Part shown: piece after piece, positions 8,325 through 17,475 of the stretch | Numbering within the stretch: the stretch's first letter is position 1 | How the letters are laid out: each line of letters starts with the position of its first letter | From: Alkalihalobacillus alcalophilus ATCC 27647 = CGMCC 1.3604 | GTDB taxonomy: Bacteria; Bacillota; Bacilli; Bacillales; Bacillaceae_D | NCBI RefSeq assembly: GCF_000292245.2 | Contig: NZ_ALPT02000020.1 | Span: 1-57,974 of the forward strand | Direction: 5' to 3' | DNA length: 57,974 nt | Notes under the pieces: generated by a model | Databases searched by the model: none | Told to the model about the DNA's origin: nothing | What the model saw: the letters and a program-made list of their open reading frames with translations, nothing else | Translations under genes and position numbers: made by a program

Positions 8325-8735
8325 ATGGTAATTTTATTTCGTTTGTTATTGTTAATCGCCATTCTTGTACTTGCATATAGTGCATTCAAATACTTATTTC
8401 ATCCACGACGTAAGCTTGAAGCCGCCCATGAAAAAAAGCAATTTTTCTTCTTAGATGAAGAAAAAAATGTTCGGAAAAACTTTCTTGTCACATATAAGGG
8501 GGTTATGTTTGAAGGGGAAAAATATCTAGGAACAACGGACAAATCGTTCGAAATCGTTGCTATTTATTTGTGGGCCAAACAAACAGAACGTTTAAAAGGT
8601 TTATCTAATGAAGATTTCACCTTTATTGAGGAAGATATTAAATTAAGATATCCTAATGCTAAAATCAATTGGAAAAGTCCCATAAAGGAATTTTTGCAGG
8701 CACAAAGAAAGCAAAAAAATAAAACGGATAAATAA
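8325..8735 (+). CDS. ysdB: YsdB-like membrane-anchored protein
   Basis: A 136-aa protein with one N-terminal transmembrane helix (about residues 3-25) followed by a conserved soluble domain (HPRRKLEAAHEKKQFFF, VRKNFLVTYKGVMFEGEKYL). It resembles B. subtilis YsdB, which has been linked to the SigW pathway. The molecular function is unknown. The ATG at 8325 follows AAAGGGG. Divergent from ysdC and followed by two terminators. In B. subtilis ysdA would be close by; here the alginate-like island separates them. Confidence 0.85.
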   Translation: MVILFRLLLLIAILVLAYSAFKYLFHPRRKLEAAHEKKQFFFLDEEKNVRKNFLVTYKGVMFEGEKYLGTTDKSFEIVAIYLWAKQTERLKGLSNEDFTFIEEDIKLRYPNAKINWKSPIKEFLQAQRKQKNKTDK

Positions 8736-8751
8736 AAAGTCTAAAACATTT

Positions 8752-8778
8752 GATGGTGACTATGCTTCACCATCCTTT
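8752..8778 (+). terminator. First terminator after ysdB
   Basis: GATGGTGA (8752-8759) pairs with TTCACCATC (8766-8774), followed by CTTT. The T tract is short. Confidence 0.65.
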
Positions 8779-8785
8779 CATGAAG

Positions 8786-8836
8786 AAGGCTGTTCCATCT
8801 AGTCATAAAATATGACCAGATAAGAGCAGCCTTTTT
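8786..8836 (+). terminator. Second terminator after ysdB
   Basis: AAGGCTG (8786-8792) pairs with CAGCCTT (8827-8833), followed by TTT. The loop contains a second small palindrome (GTCATAAAATATGAC). It resembles the phoR and mdh terminators, which also use a GGCTG-type outer stem. Confidence 0.7.
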
Positions 8837-8900
8837 GTACTACCTAAATCTAGATAATGAAACAATTTTAGGATTTAGATAATTTAATTTTTCAACGAGC

Positions 8901-10808
8901 TTAATCTAATTCAATTAGGGAAATGAACTCCTCCCCTTTGATGTTTCTTAATTTATTTCCTTCCACTTTAATTCTTTCACCGGCTTCAATCCGAATTCCG
9001 TTGCTACTGTTTACGATTTTATTATCCTTTATTAAAATATCTTTTGGGATTCCTGCTCCTTTGTTATCGTTATTTCGATCACCTAGATCTTCGGCAATAT
9101 AAATACCCCAAAAGTTTTCGGCACGATTATTGACGATTAAATTTTCTTTCACAATCGTACGCGGAGCATTCAATAAATAAATGCCTTTTGCATTGGCAGG
9201 TTCCTTTGTATTAATAATTTTATTTTTCTCAATTCTCGTTCCGGGTGAACCCATTATAACGGTAATTCCATCACGGGTATCCGTCAGTTCATTTTGGTGA
9301 ATATAATTGCCTTCTCCTGATGCTGAATGTGAATGTGGTGCTGTACCACCAGTATTTCCTACCCCTATCCCTCCACGTGGTACACCATCAATTTTATTCT
9401 TTCTTATTTCATTTAAATATTCACCTTGTCCATGTAAGTCAATCGCATCATGAATATTATCCGTATAGTTATTTTTTTCTATTAAATTGTTATGGGCAAA
9501 ATTCTGAATTAATGTCCCGTGTCTCAAATAAGGCCCTTCAAATGTACTATTCTTAACAATATTAAAGTAAGTGTCATTCGCATGACCTAAACGATCAATC
9601 CCTTGAATTCCTTGAATCGTCACACCATAACCAGCACCCCCTCCACCAACATCGGTCGCATTTCTAAAGGTTGCGTTATTTACAATAATTCGATTACTTT
9701 TTTCAATTCGAACACCCATCCTTTGAAACTTCTCCACCGTCACGTTCTGAATCGTCATCAATTGTGAAGGTTCACCAGCAGAATCAGCTATAAAAATTCC
9801 ATAAGCCGGCCCACCACGTTCTGGGTTATTTTCACTTGGATTATCCGAATAGGCTCCGTCAAAAGTTGAAGTGATTGTCATATTTGAAACAACAACATTT
9901 TTAACCCCAAAGGCCGTTAATACCTTACTATTAGGCACCTGTTGGACATCAAAAGAAGAGACCAATTGAACACCGGTTTCACTTTCACCGCGCAAATTAA
10001 CTCCACTTTTTAAATAGATGTGTGAAGTATGATCATGATCCATCGTTTTATTTAAGTTATAAACGCCATTTGGAAAGTAAACTTCATCACCAGGCTCTGC
10101 TGCATCAATGGCCGCTTGAATAGCAGCTGTATCATCTGATTCATTATCCAAAACATCAGCACCATAATCAACAACATTTAGCTTTTTTCCAGTTGTATGA
10201 TTTGGTTCATGTGGTCGATAGGCTGTTTTATCAGGAAAAAATAGTCCAGCTTTAGTAAATGGTTCCGCATCTGGTTTAGGTCCTGGATCGACTATCTCCA
10301 ATTCCTCTACAACTGGTTCACCATCAATAGGAGCATAAATATGAACAGCCGATAAACTATTCCAATGATTCGTCGAGTTTCCATAACCAATGATTTTAAT
10401 ATATCTAGTTTCTACATCAGGGAAATCGACAGCTTCCAGATTAAAGTGCTCTCCACTGCTTTCAAATTGGTCAACAACCTTTACCCAATTCTGACCATCT
10501 AAAGACACTTCTACATCAATGATTGACTTTCGAATATCTCCATTATAAAAAGCTACCCCTAGATAACCGACTTCTTTTACCTCGTCTAAATCAAACTGAA
10601 TCCATTCTCCTATCCCCGCGGCTGACCATCTTGTCCCTAAATCATCATCTAGTGTATTTTCTGGTATATTGCCATCATGAACACTTGCGATAACCGAATG
10701 AATTTGATATCTTATCACCGAATTCTCTTCCGCATAACTAGATTCACCTGAAAAAGTAACGCTGAGTAAAATAATTAATGATAAAATGACCTTTAACCTT
10801 TTTTTCAT
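8901..10808 (-). CDS. Secreted discoidin plus right-handed beta-helix protein, probable alginate/polyuronate lyase
   Basis: Probable extracellular depolymerase. From the ATG at 10808 (GGGGGA ten bases upstream) the protein is 635 aa with a classical signal peptide: basic KKRLK, a hydrophobic core and a likely cut after SSYA. Residues about 35-140 look like an F5/8-type C (discoidin, CBM32-like) carbohydrate-binding domain (LGTRWSAAG, EWIQFDLDE, RYIKIIGYGN). A linker leads to a pectate-lyase-3 type start (VVDYGADVLDNESDDTAAIQ, then VYFPNGVY) and a parallel beta-helix of repeated N-x-I/F turns (IEKNNYTDN, IRKNKIDG, IEKNKIINT, VKENLIVNN). An LRHG motif and several Lys/Arg occur in the helix, as expected for a lyase, but I cannot assign catalytic residues. 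PL6 and PL31 are the alginate lyase families with this fold; a GH28-like enzyme is the alternative. Last gene of the 13983-8901 operon. Confidence 0.75.
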   Translation of the reverse strand: MKKRLKVILSLIILLSVTFSGESSYAEENSVIRYQIHSVIASVHDGNIPENTLDDDLGTRWSAAGIGEWIQFDLDEVKEVGYLGVAFYNGDIRKSIIDVEVSLDGQNWVKVVDQFESSGEHFNLEAVDFPDVETRYIKIIGYGNSTNHWNSLSAVHIYAPIDGEPVVEELEIVDPGPKPDAEPFTKAGLFFPDKTAYRPHEPNHTTGKKLNVVDYGADVLDNESDDTAAIQAAIDAAEPGDEVYFPNGVYNLNKTMDHDHTSHIYLKSGVNLRGESETGVQLVSSFDVQQVPNSKVLTAFGVKNVVVSNMTITSTFDGAYSDNPSENNPERGGPAYGIFIADSAGEPSQLMTIQNVTVEKFQRMGVRIEKSNRIIVNNATFRNATDVGGGGAGYGVTIQGIQGIDRLGHANDTYFNIVKNSTFEGPYLRHGTLIQNFAHNNLIEKNNYTDNIHDAIDLHGQGEYLNEIRKNKIDGVPRGGIGVGNTGGTAPHSHSASGEGNYIHQNELTDTRDGITVIMGSPGTRIEKNKIINTKEPANAKGIYLLNAPRTIVKENLIVNNRAENFWGIYIAEDLGDRNNDNKGAGIPKDILIKDNKIVNSSNGIRIEAGERIKVEGNKLRNIKGEEFISLIELD

Positions 10809-10845
10809 CGTTCTCATTCCCCCATCGCTCTTCATTAATAAAGCA

Positions 10846-10878
10846 ACCGACTGCCATTAAAGTTAAGGTTCAGTCGGT
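10846..10878 (-). promoter_or_regulatory. Intercistronic hairpin between the PL15 gene and the beta-helix lyase gene
   Basis: ACCGACTG (10846-10853) and CAGTCGGT (10871-10878) form a perfect 8-bp stem in the 89-bp gap. The tract after it on the minus strand (TGCTTTATT) is poor in T, so it is better read as a partial terminator or mRNA-stabilising hairpin that tunes expression of the downstream secreted enzyme. Confidence 0.55.
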
Positions 10879-10897
10879 CTTGTTGATTTTGATTTAT

Positions 10898-13207
10898 TTA
10901 ATAAACCTTTGGTGCTTCGATTCTTACGGTTTGGCCATTCTCCGTAAAATAAAATTGTAAGCCATGATCTTGATCGTCAATAAAATAAGACACATATTTA
11001 GGCTGTTGACGTTTCATTGGGTGCAGCAACGTCACAATACGATGCCTCTGTGAACGTTTTGTCTGAGCTTGAAGGCGCCAATGAATCGGTTTACCTTCTA
11101 ATTCATCGAGATCAACCCCTGGAAAGTCTTGATGCTGAGTTACTGCTAATTCGCCACTTGAACTGTAAATAAATCGACCTTCTAAGGCAGCCTTTTCTCC
11201 CTCAACTAAGAAACTTTGATGGTTGAGTTGCATTTTATTTAACGTATGAAGTAACCAGGTCACTTCTCCTTCTTGTTCTAAATCGACCGTATCAATGAGC
11301 ACAAAATAAGATTGATTAATAAAATAGGTTTCACGCTGATACCTTCTTAAATGAGGGACATAGTACTTATAGGCATTAGTAGCATCCGCTCGCAAGTAAG
11401 CATAATTTTCATTTTCATTGACCTGTTCAATCGAACCATTAGCTTCTTTTGCTAGGAACTTATCCTTTTGTGCATATTGTCCTTTTCCATCAATTAAAAT
11501 GGCATTTTTAGAAATCGTCTGTCTTCTCCAATTCATATGCATCGTACTATTAAAAGCCACATAATAACCACTATGAATTGCTAGCGGATCACCATAAGCA
11601 TGCAATACAAAAGCATTTTGATCACCGTGACTATGACTAATCGAGCCGTAAGAGCTACTTTTTGTTAAGTACATAATATGTTCATCCGCTGAGTCCATCC
11701 GATGATTCATACTTACCCACCCAACATCTTTGAACCATTTAATAGTATCTAAACCCGTTGGCTCTTTTGCCTCAATAGTAGGATAATCGTGCAAATACAT
11801 CATGTCATCAAAATAAAAATCCCACCAGCCTTTGTTATAAAATTTATCATCTGCATCTAGGTCATTTTTTTTCGTTTGTTCATAATACCACTGGTAATGT
11901 TGGTTATTGGTTACTCCAGCAAATTGACGAATATTAAAGCCTACTTTTAATCCAGGCTGATCGCCTAAGTTAGCGTGGTCACCAAAGCTTGCTCGGCTCG
12001 TATTAGGTGGATAAACATATAGCGGAAAATCACCGGTTTTTCTGAAAAATGGTCGATTATATAAATCGAATCCATTAAATTTTTTTATTAAATTCATCGC
12101 CTCAATGACATAGGCCATCCCTGTCATCCAATAGTGAGGTCCCTCTGCCCAACCACCATCAGCTCCTCCCCATGGTGTATACAAACCACTGTAGTATTCC
12201 AATGTATAATCTAACCATTCTCTTACAATTGGTTCATCATCAAACAAAGCAATACAACAAGGAACAAGAACAGATGAAAGTGAGCGAACTGCGTGACTGT
12301 CATATGGTACGTGATGAATCTTCGAACGCTCGATCACATGATGAGCTACTTGCTCAGTTCTTATCAATAACTGCTTTTGCACAAGCTTTTTTTCTTCAAC
12401 TGATAAATAAGGAGACAACCAATCATAACCCCATGCTAAGGCACCAGCAACTCGAAAAGCAGCTTCATCATTATAGTCCCTTGATGTCGTACCAGACGGA
12501 TCCCAATGGCTAACATGAATAAGCCAATCTTTTGCCTTCTTAATAATTGCCTCATCCTCTAATAAAACCCCTGCCACACTTAAATGACGGATCGCATATA
12601 ATACTTCCTGACAATCCATATACATTTGCCGCCATAATTTTGCCACTCGCTGCTGATTTGGGTAAGGCAATGGCTCATTTATAAAAGGCATATTCATATA
12701 AGGTAAAACAGAACGTTCATAAAAAAGATCAAATTGACAATAATTTAAATCCCTTTTTAACTCCTCTTGAAAACTTTGTAACTCTTCTCCGGTTAACCAT
12801 AGTCTTGGACTTTTTTGACTCACCTTTAAATATCGACTTTCTCTATTCGGTAACGGGGTTTTTGGTAAATCTTTTTTCAATTCAAAGGAACGTATCTGAC
12901 TCCAACTACTCATTTGACTATTATCTTCTGGAGAGATTAACGCATAACGCCAAAAATAGGTACCAGGCTCAAACGATTGATCAGGAGTAAATAGATTATT
13001 TTTAATTGGTTTATAGATTAAAGTTGAGTCTTTTTCAAAATTTGAAGACAACGAAACCTCTAAGACATAGCAGTCCTTTTCCAATTTTGCTGGCATCCAC
13101 GTAAATCGAGGAGGGTTTTCAATAATCTCTGTATTTAAATCAGGTTGGTAAGGAACATTTAATGCACCACTCTCAGGTTGATAAAGTTCAATTAACATCT
13201 GCTTCAT
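10898..13207 (-). CDS. PL15-like exo-type oligoalginate lyase (heparinase II/III superfamily)
   Basis: Likely cytoplasmic exolyase that converts imported oligoalginate to unsaturated monouronate. No signal peptide is present. The 769-aa protein has an N-terminal beta domain (ENPPRFTWMP, SWSQIRSFEL), an (alpha/alpha) barrel (LWRQMYMDCQEVLYAIRHL, YNDEAAFRVAGALAWGYDWL) and a C-terminal heparinase II/III beta sandwich (GSISHSHGDQNAF, MNWRRQT). It resembles Agrobacterium Atu3025 (PL15) end to end as I recall that sequence. The catalytic His311 and Tyr365 of that enzyme correspond to His305 (in YDSHAVRSL) and Tyr359 (in GPHYWMTGM), both at the same offset of six. ATG at 13207 after AAGGAGGAG. It lies 14 bp after the SDR gene. 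A related heparin- or ulvan-type oligosaccharide lyase is less likely. Confidence 0.85.
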   Translation of the reverse strand: MKQMLIELYQPESGALNVPYQPDLNTEIIENPPRFTWMPAKLEKDCYVLEVSLSSNFEKDSTLIYKPIKNNLFTPDQSFEPGTYFWRYALISPEDNSQMSSWSQIRSFELKKDLPKTPLPNRESRYLKVSQKSPRLWLTGEELQSFQEELKRDLNYCQFDLFYERSVLPYMNMPFINEPLPYPNQQRVAKLWRQMYMDCQEVLYAIRHLSVAGVLLEDEAIIKKAKDWLIHVSHWDPSGTTSRDYNDEAAFRVAGALAWGYDWLSPYLSVEEKKLVQKQLLIRTEQVAHHVIERSKIHHVPYDSHAVRSLSSVLVPCCIALFDDEPIVREWLDYTLEYYSGLYTPWGGADGGWAEGPHYWMTGMAYVIEAMNLIKKFNGFDLYNRPFFRKTGDFPLYVYPPNTSRASFGDHANLGDQPGLKVGFNIRQFAGVTNNQHYQWYYEQTKKNDLDADDKFYNKGWWDFYFDDMMYLHDYPTIEAKEPTGLDTIKWFKDVGWVSMNHRMDSADEHIMYLTKSSSYGSISHSHGDQNAFVLHAYGDPLAIHSGYYVAFNSTMHMNWRRQTISKNAILIDGKGQYAQKDKFLAKEANGSIEQVNENENYAYLRADATNAYKYYVPHLRRYQRETYFINQSYFVLIDTVDLEQEGEVTWLLHTLNKMQLNHQSFLVEGEKAALEGRFIYSSSGELAVTQHQDFPGVDLDELEGKPIHWRLQAQTKRSQRHRIVTLLHPMKRQQPKYVSYFIDDQDHGLQFYFTENGQTVRIEAPKVY

Positions 13208-13221
13208 TTTTTCTCCTCCTT

Positions 13222-13983
13222 CTAACGCATATACATTCCACCATTAATCTCGATCGTCTCACCCGTAATATAATTAGCTAAATCTGAGGCTAAATATAAG
13301 ACCGCTCCTGCAACATCCTTAGGTACACCTTCTCGCTGTAAGGGGATGCTTTTCACTGTATTTACTCTACCTTCATTTGTCGTGAACGTATCATGGAAAG
13401 GCGTTTTTCCGATAAAGCCAGGCGACACTGAATTAACGTTTATTTGATAAGGTGCTACTTCCTTTGCCAACGCTTTTGAAAAAGTTAGAGTAGCAGCTTT
13501 CGAAGCCGCATAAGCAGCCGCTCCTGGGCCACCCCCATTATGAGCGGCAACGGAAGTCATATTAATGATTTTTCCACCGTCTTCTTTCATATATGGAATT
13601 GTTTGTTGTGATACTAAAAAGGTACTTGTAACATTTATATCAAGTATTTGATGCCAGAGCTCTTCTGACATTTCTTCCACGGGCACTCTTTTCACTAAAT
13701 GACCAGCATTATTAACTAAAATATCTATTTTTTGATGAAAAAAATCAGCTGCTTCCTGAATAAAAGGAACAATTTGTTCTTTTTTTAATAAATCGGCTTT
13801 TATCGCTATTCCCTTTTGCCCTTTTTCTTCCAAGTAACGGACCACTTCTTGGGCCCCTTCACAATTGCTGCCATAATGAACGACGACATCAGCACCTGCA
13901 TCTGCCAAGGCTAAGGCAATCCCTTTGCCTATTCCTGTGCCTCCACCTGTTACGATCGCTTTTTTTCCTTTCAAATCAATCAT
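13222..13983 (-). CDS. SDR-family oxidoreductase, probable DEH reductase
   Basis: A classical short-chain dehydrogenase/reductase of 253 aa. It has the nucleotide-binding TGGGTGIG (residues 12-19), NNAG (91-94), catalytic Ser144, Tyr158 and Lys162 (YAASK), and a C-terminal GETIEINGG. In alginate pathways an SDR reduces DEH (4-deoxy-L-erythro-5-hexoseulose uronate) to 2-keto-3-deoxygluconate using NAD(P)H. That role is inferred from its place as first gene of the operon with the PL15 lyase. A KduD-type 2-dehydro-3-deoxygluconate dehydrogenase is an alternative. The ATG has a GGAAGGAGAG ribosome binding site, and a cre-like site lies about 38 bp upstream. Confidence 0.83.
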   Translation of the reverse strand: MIDLKGKKAIVTGGGTGIGKGIALALADAGADVVVHYGSNCEGAQEVVRYLEEKGQKGIAIKADLLKKEQIVPFIQEAADFFHQKIDILVNNAGHLVKRVPVEEMSEELWHQILDINVTSTFLVSQQTIPYMKEDGGKIINMTSVAAHNGGGPGAAAYAASKAATLTFSKALAKEVAPYQINVNSVSPGFIGKTPFHDTFTTNEGRVNTVKSIPLQREGVPKDVAGAVLYLASDLANYITGETIEINGGMYMR

Positions 13984-14020
13984 TTTAACTCTCCTTCCTT
14001 ACTCCATTTAGTTAAACGCT

Positions 14021-14035
14021 TTCATTTCAATCAAA
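14021..14035 (-). promoter_or_regulatory. Candidate cre (CcpA) site upstream of the SDR-PL15-lyase operon
   Basis: The minus strand reads ATGAAAGCGTTTAAC: the core TGAAAGCGTTT fits the cre consensus and the last two positions do not. It lies between the cupin terminator and the SDR start codon, where a bound repressor would block initiation or early elongation. Confidence 0.55.
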
Positions 14036-14124
14036 TTCAATGGCTTTACACTCAAAAGTTTATCAATGAGATCTATATGTTCACCAAGGGGATTCTTTGT
14101 TTTTTCCTTGTTTTTTTTTAGATA

Positions 14125-14171
14125 ACCTAAAAAATGAACCTTAGATATTCAAAAAGAACATCTAAGGTTCA
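14125..14171 (-). terminator. Terminator of the regulator-cupin transcript
   Basis: TGAACCTTAGAT and ATCTAAGGTTCA (14135-14146 and 14160-14171) form a perfect 12-bp stem followed on the minus strand by TTTTTTAGG. It separates the cupin gene from the SDR operon. Confidence 0.9.
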
Positions 14172-14178
14172 GCCCATT

Positions 14179-14490
14179 TTATTTTAATAAATCTTGTCTT
14201 AACGGAGTAAATGTATCTAAAAGGGCACCGTTTTCTAAAGCAACCGCACCATGTTGACAATTGCTTGGAATAAACAATGTCTCACCAGCTTCCAATCGAT
14301 GCTTGACCCCATCAAGAGTAAATTCAAAGACTCCTTTTAGACAATAGGTAAACTGTTCATGAGGGTGACTATGCTCTGAGCCCTCAGCTCCTTTTTCGAA
14401 ATGAACTTCCATCATCATAATTGATTGACCAGGTTCAAAAATCTTCCTCTTTACCCCTGGTTCAGCTTGTTCCCACTCTCCAACCATCAT
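14179..14490 (-). CDS. kdgF: KdgF-like cupin, unsaturated uronate-linearising protein
   Basis: A 103-aa single-domain cupin. KdgF proteins speed the opening of 4,5-unsaturated monouronates, released by exolyases, to the linear keto form DEH. The metal-binding residues expected for the fold are visible: His40 and His42 in EHSHPHEQ, Gln46 (or Glu45), and His80 in NCQHG. The C-terminal DTFTPLRQDLL is typical of the family. No signal peptide, so it acts in the cytoplasm beside the PL15 enzyme. The ATG at 14490 is preceded by GAAGGTG. It follows the sensor kinase gene by 94 bp and ends in a strong terminator, so it is probably transcribed with the regulators. Confidence 0.82.
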   Translation of the reverse strand: MMVGEWEQAEPGVKRKIFEPGQSIMMMEVHFEKGAEGSEHSHPHEQFTYCLKGVFEFTLDGVKHRLEAGETLFIPSNCQHGAVALENGALLDTFTPLRQDLLK

Positions 14491-14584
14491 TTTACACCTT
14501 CTTTCAAAACATGGATTTTTTCTAAGGCTATCATGTAAAGCAAGGTCCTAAAATTGGTTGATTTGAGGTCATTTTTGTTTCTTT

Positions 14585-16390
14585 TTAGATCGTCTTTTTG
14601 AGAGGAAGATTTTTTCTTGGAATCGTCATCGTCACAGTCGTCCCTTGCTCCACTTCACTAGTTATTTCTAATCCGTACTCCTGCCCAAAAATTAGCTGAA
14701 TTCTTCGATGGACATTATTGACTCCAATTCCCATATGTTGATTTAGTTCATGAACACTTTCTGAGCTCAACTTTTGTCTAATTTCATCCAATCGTTCCTC
14801 ACTAATACCTGAACCATTATCAATAACATCTATATACAATAGCTCGTCTGTACATCTAGCTCGAATGAGGATTTTCCCTTGATAAAATCGTTTTCTTAAA
14901 CCATGATGAATCGAGTTTTCAACTAAAGGTTGTAAAGTAAGTTTCACAATATCTTCTCGTAAAAGAGATTCAGCAATATCGTATTCGATGTCAATTTCTT
15001 CTTGAAAACGATGTTGTTGAACGATAAGAAAGTTATTTATATGATCAAGTTCATCTTTTATTGTCACAACCTCAAAGTTCCTGATAGAGTACCGAAACAT
15101 ATTAGATAGAGCTTCAGCCATTTCTGATATTTCTTCCGATTCATTTAAAACAGCATAAGCATTCATCGTTTCTAAAGTATTATGCAAAAAATGCGGGTTT
15201 ATTTGGGACTGTAAAGCTTGTAATTCCGTTTTTTGTTTCTCTAATTTAATTTCTTGATTTTTTAACTCGGAGGCATATAACTCCTCTACTAATTGTGACA
15301 ACCTTTCCACCATCATATTATAGCTATTAACCATTGAACTCATTTCATCAGAGCCTTTTAGCTCCTTAATCTTTCTCCACTCACCTGTCTCCACTTTTTT
15401 CATTCCTTGTTGAACTGTGTTTAAGGGCACAACGATACTTCGGGCAAACCCTTGTGAGATACCAAGGGCCAATACCAACGCAATGATAGAAGCTAAAATC
15501 GCACTTCTTTGAATACCTGATACCGGCTCTAAAACACTTTTAACTGGGGTCATGGCTAAAAGTGTCCATCCTGTATTCATAGATTTATTATGATAAAATA
15601 ACATCTCTTCTAAATCCCATTGACCATGGAAGGAACCACTTTGTTCTAATTCCATTTTTTTGACTAGCTCTTCATCAATTCTCTGGCCCAATAATTGCGG
15701 ATTCTGATGATAGACAATCCGTTCATCTCCCCCTACTATCACAAAGTCAATGTCATTATTAGGTCTAGATAAATTCCATAATTGTTCTAATGCCGAGGCA
15801 TCTACCTCAATTCCTAACACCCCTTTTGGTATAAAAGAGGTGGCACCACGAATTCTTCTCGTGATACTTAAAACATACTCATTCATATTAAGGCTTTGAT
15901 TCGCAATTAAGCTAACCCCTCCACTATCGGCAGTCGTTTCGAGTAAATGCTGATACACTTCTTCAACTGGCCTTTGGTTCGCCATTAGGGAGCTGCCATC
16001 CGATAAAATATACTGATGATTCTCCCCTATTATATATAAAAGCTTAATATCACTATTTTGCATTTCTATTTTATTCATTTCACTTAAGATATCTCGATAC
16101 AGCATATAACGTTCAAATGGTTGGTCCTCTTTTAGATCTAAAAAAGATCTTACCTTTCGATCCATTAAAATAGTCAGAGTCGCTAACTCTAAATCTCTTA
16201 TATAACGTTCTGTTTGAAAACTAATATTCTCTACAATCTGCTCGAGATGATTTTCAGCTTGTTGTTTAATTTGATTAGCCGCCTGTATATAAATAAAAAT
16301 AGAAGCGAGTGAGATGGCTAATATGATAACAAAGGCAAAATAAAGAACCATTCGTACTCTAAGTGATAAATGATAAAACCACTTTTTCAT
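14585..16390 (-). CDS. YesM-type sensor histidine kinase
   Basis: Membrane sensor kinase of 601 aa from the family that controls polysaccharide-use loci in Bacillus and Paenibacillus. It has a first transmembrane helix (about 14-36), a large extracellular dCache-like sensor (about 37-295), a second helix (about 298-320), a HAMP linker (SIVVPLNTVQQGMKKVETGEW), a coiled coil, and a His_kinase domain with the phosphorylated His in INPHFLHNTLE. The ATPase domain follows, with LQPLVENSIHHG (N box) and DNGSGISEERL (G1). Its start codon overlaps the regulator's stop in TAATG. The signal is unknown, though an imported or surface-bound oligouronate, possibly presented by the binding protein, is likely. 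Confidence 0.93.
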   Translation of the reverse strand: MKKWFYHLSLRVRMVLYFAFVIILAISLASIFIYIQAANQIKQQAENHLEQIVENISFQTERYIRDLELATLTILMDRKVRSFLDLKEDQPFERYMLYRDILSEMNKIEMQNSDIKLLYIIGENHQYILSDGSSLMANQRPVEEVYQHLLETTADSGGVSLIANQSLNMNEYVLSITRRIRGATSFIPKGVLGIEVDASALEQLWNLSRPNNDIDFVIVGGDERIVYHQNPQLLGQRIDEELVKKMELEQSGSFHGQWDLEEMLFYHNKSMNTGWTLLAMTPVKSVLEPVSGIQRSAILASIIALVLALGISQGFARSIVVPLNTVQQGMKKVETGEWRKIKELKGSDEMSSMVNSYNMMVERLSQLVEELYASELKNQEIKLEKQKTELQALQSQINPHFLHNTLETMNAYAVLNESEEISEMAEALSNMFRYSIRNFEVVTIKDELDHINNFLIVQQHRFQEEIDIEYDIAESLLREDIVKLTLQPLVENSIHHGLRKRFYQGKILIRARCTDELLYIDVIDNGSGISEERLDEIRQKLSSESVHELNQHMGIGVNNVHRRIQLIFGQEYGLEITSEVEQGTTVTMTIPRKNLPLKKTI

Positions 16391-17430
16391 TAGTTAACGC
16401 CCATTTTCATTCGGTAATCAGATGGAGTTTGTCCCGTATATTTTTTAAATGTTTTTGTAAAATGTGGGTGATCATTTAATCCAATTAAACTAGGGATATC
16501 CGTTACTCTCACATCTTTTTTTAATAATAGCTGTTTGGCTAATTCCATCCGCTGTCTAATGCGATAGGCGATAAATGTTTCACCTGTTTCTTTTTTAAAT
16601 AAATGACTAAAATAAGAGGGGTTTAATCCAAGCTTTTTAGCCACCTCTTCTAAACTAACATCCTGGTCTAAATTTTTATGAATAAACTGCTTTGCCGCTT
16701 CAATTGGGTCAAGTTCATTTCCTTTTCGTTGCTGTTCAATCATATGAATTAGTTGAAGACACTTCTTATACAAAGTTTGATTTGCCTCTTCTTTTGTATC
16801 AACATCAATTTGCCAATGAAAGGATTGAAAGAGTCTACTTCCTTTATTGCTAATACGTCGATATAAAACCTCAAGAATATGCGTCAATAAATCATTATAA
16901 TATTTTATCCGTATCCTCTTATCCTCGACCTGTTGAAGCCACTCATCATAAAGGACATCCAGTGCCTTTTTATCAATATCCCATATGACTGTTTCTAATG
17001 AATGTATAAAATGTTCAACTTGACTCGGGCCAATAAAATCATCGTTTTTCTCTTCCAAATTTTGTAGACACCTTTGGACCGTCTCTGACAATTTCTTTTT
17101 CGTAACTGGTTTTAATAAATATTCTTGAACACCAAATTGTATTGCCTGTTGTGCATAATCAAAGCGATCATAACCTGATACAATCACCCATTGTGTATCA
17201 TTCATTTTTCCCTTCCACTTATTAATAAGGTTAAGACCGTTCATTTCATTCATTTCTATATCCGTAAAAATAAGGTCAAATCTCTGTTCCGCAAGAAGAT
17301 AGTCCGCTTCTTCTGCGTTAGCACATTCCATTAGTTGTGTGAGGATAAAATGCTCAAGCTTGATTTGTGTTAACAGCTTTAGCAAACCTTTACGTATTAA
17401 TGGCTCATCCTCAATAATCAAGACTTTCAT
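16390..17430 (-). CDS. YesN-type response regulator with AraC DNA-binding domain
   Basis: Partner of the sensor kinase it overlaps. The receiver domain (residues 1 to about 122) has the acidic pocket (Glu7, Asp8), the phosphorylated Asp57 in FTDIEM and the conserved Lys in YLLKPVTKKKL. After a helical linker comes a C-terminal AraC/XylS pair of helix-turn-helix motifs (AAKQFIHKNLDQDVSLEEVA and FKKYTGQTPSDYR). 346 aa. The ATG at 17430 follows GGAGGAG. It probably activates the divergent importer operon and perhaps the lyase operon. A cre-like site sits in its own 5' untranslated region, so glucose would lower its level. Confidence 0.93.
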   Translation of the reverse strand: MKVLIIEDEPLIRKGLLKLLTQIKLEHFILTQLMECANAEEADYLLAEQRFDLIFTDIEMNEMNGLNLINKWKGKMNDTQWVIVSGYDRFDYAQQAIQFGVQEYLLKPVTKKKLSETVQRCLQNLEEKNDDFIGPSQVEHFIHSLETVIWDIDKKALDVLYDEWLQQVEDKRIRIKYYNDLLTHILEVLYRRISNKGSRLFQSFHWQIDVDTKEEANQTLYKKCLQLIHMIEQQRKGNELDPIEAAKQFIHKNLDQDVSLEEVAKKLGLNPSYFSHLFKKETGETFIAYRIRQRMELAKQLLLKKDVRVTDIPSLIGLNDHPHFTKTFKKYTGQTPSDYRMKMGVN

Positions 17431-17451
17431 TAAAACACTCCTCCTCCATTT

Positions 17452-17466
17452 ATAGAAAGCGTTTAC
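17452..17466 (-). promoter_or_regulatory. Candidate cre (CcpA) site in front of the response regulator gene
   Basis: The plus strand reads TAGAAAGCGTTTACT, matching the cre consensus WTGNAANCGNWNNCW at all fixed positions but one (A for T at position 2). It falls just after the predicted transcription start of the regulator genes. Confidence 0.65.
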
Positions 17467-17475
17467 TTAAAACGA

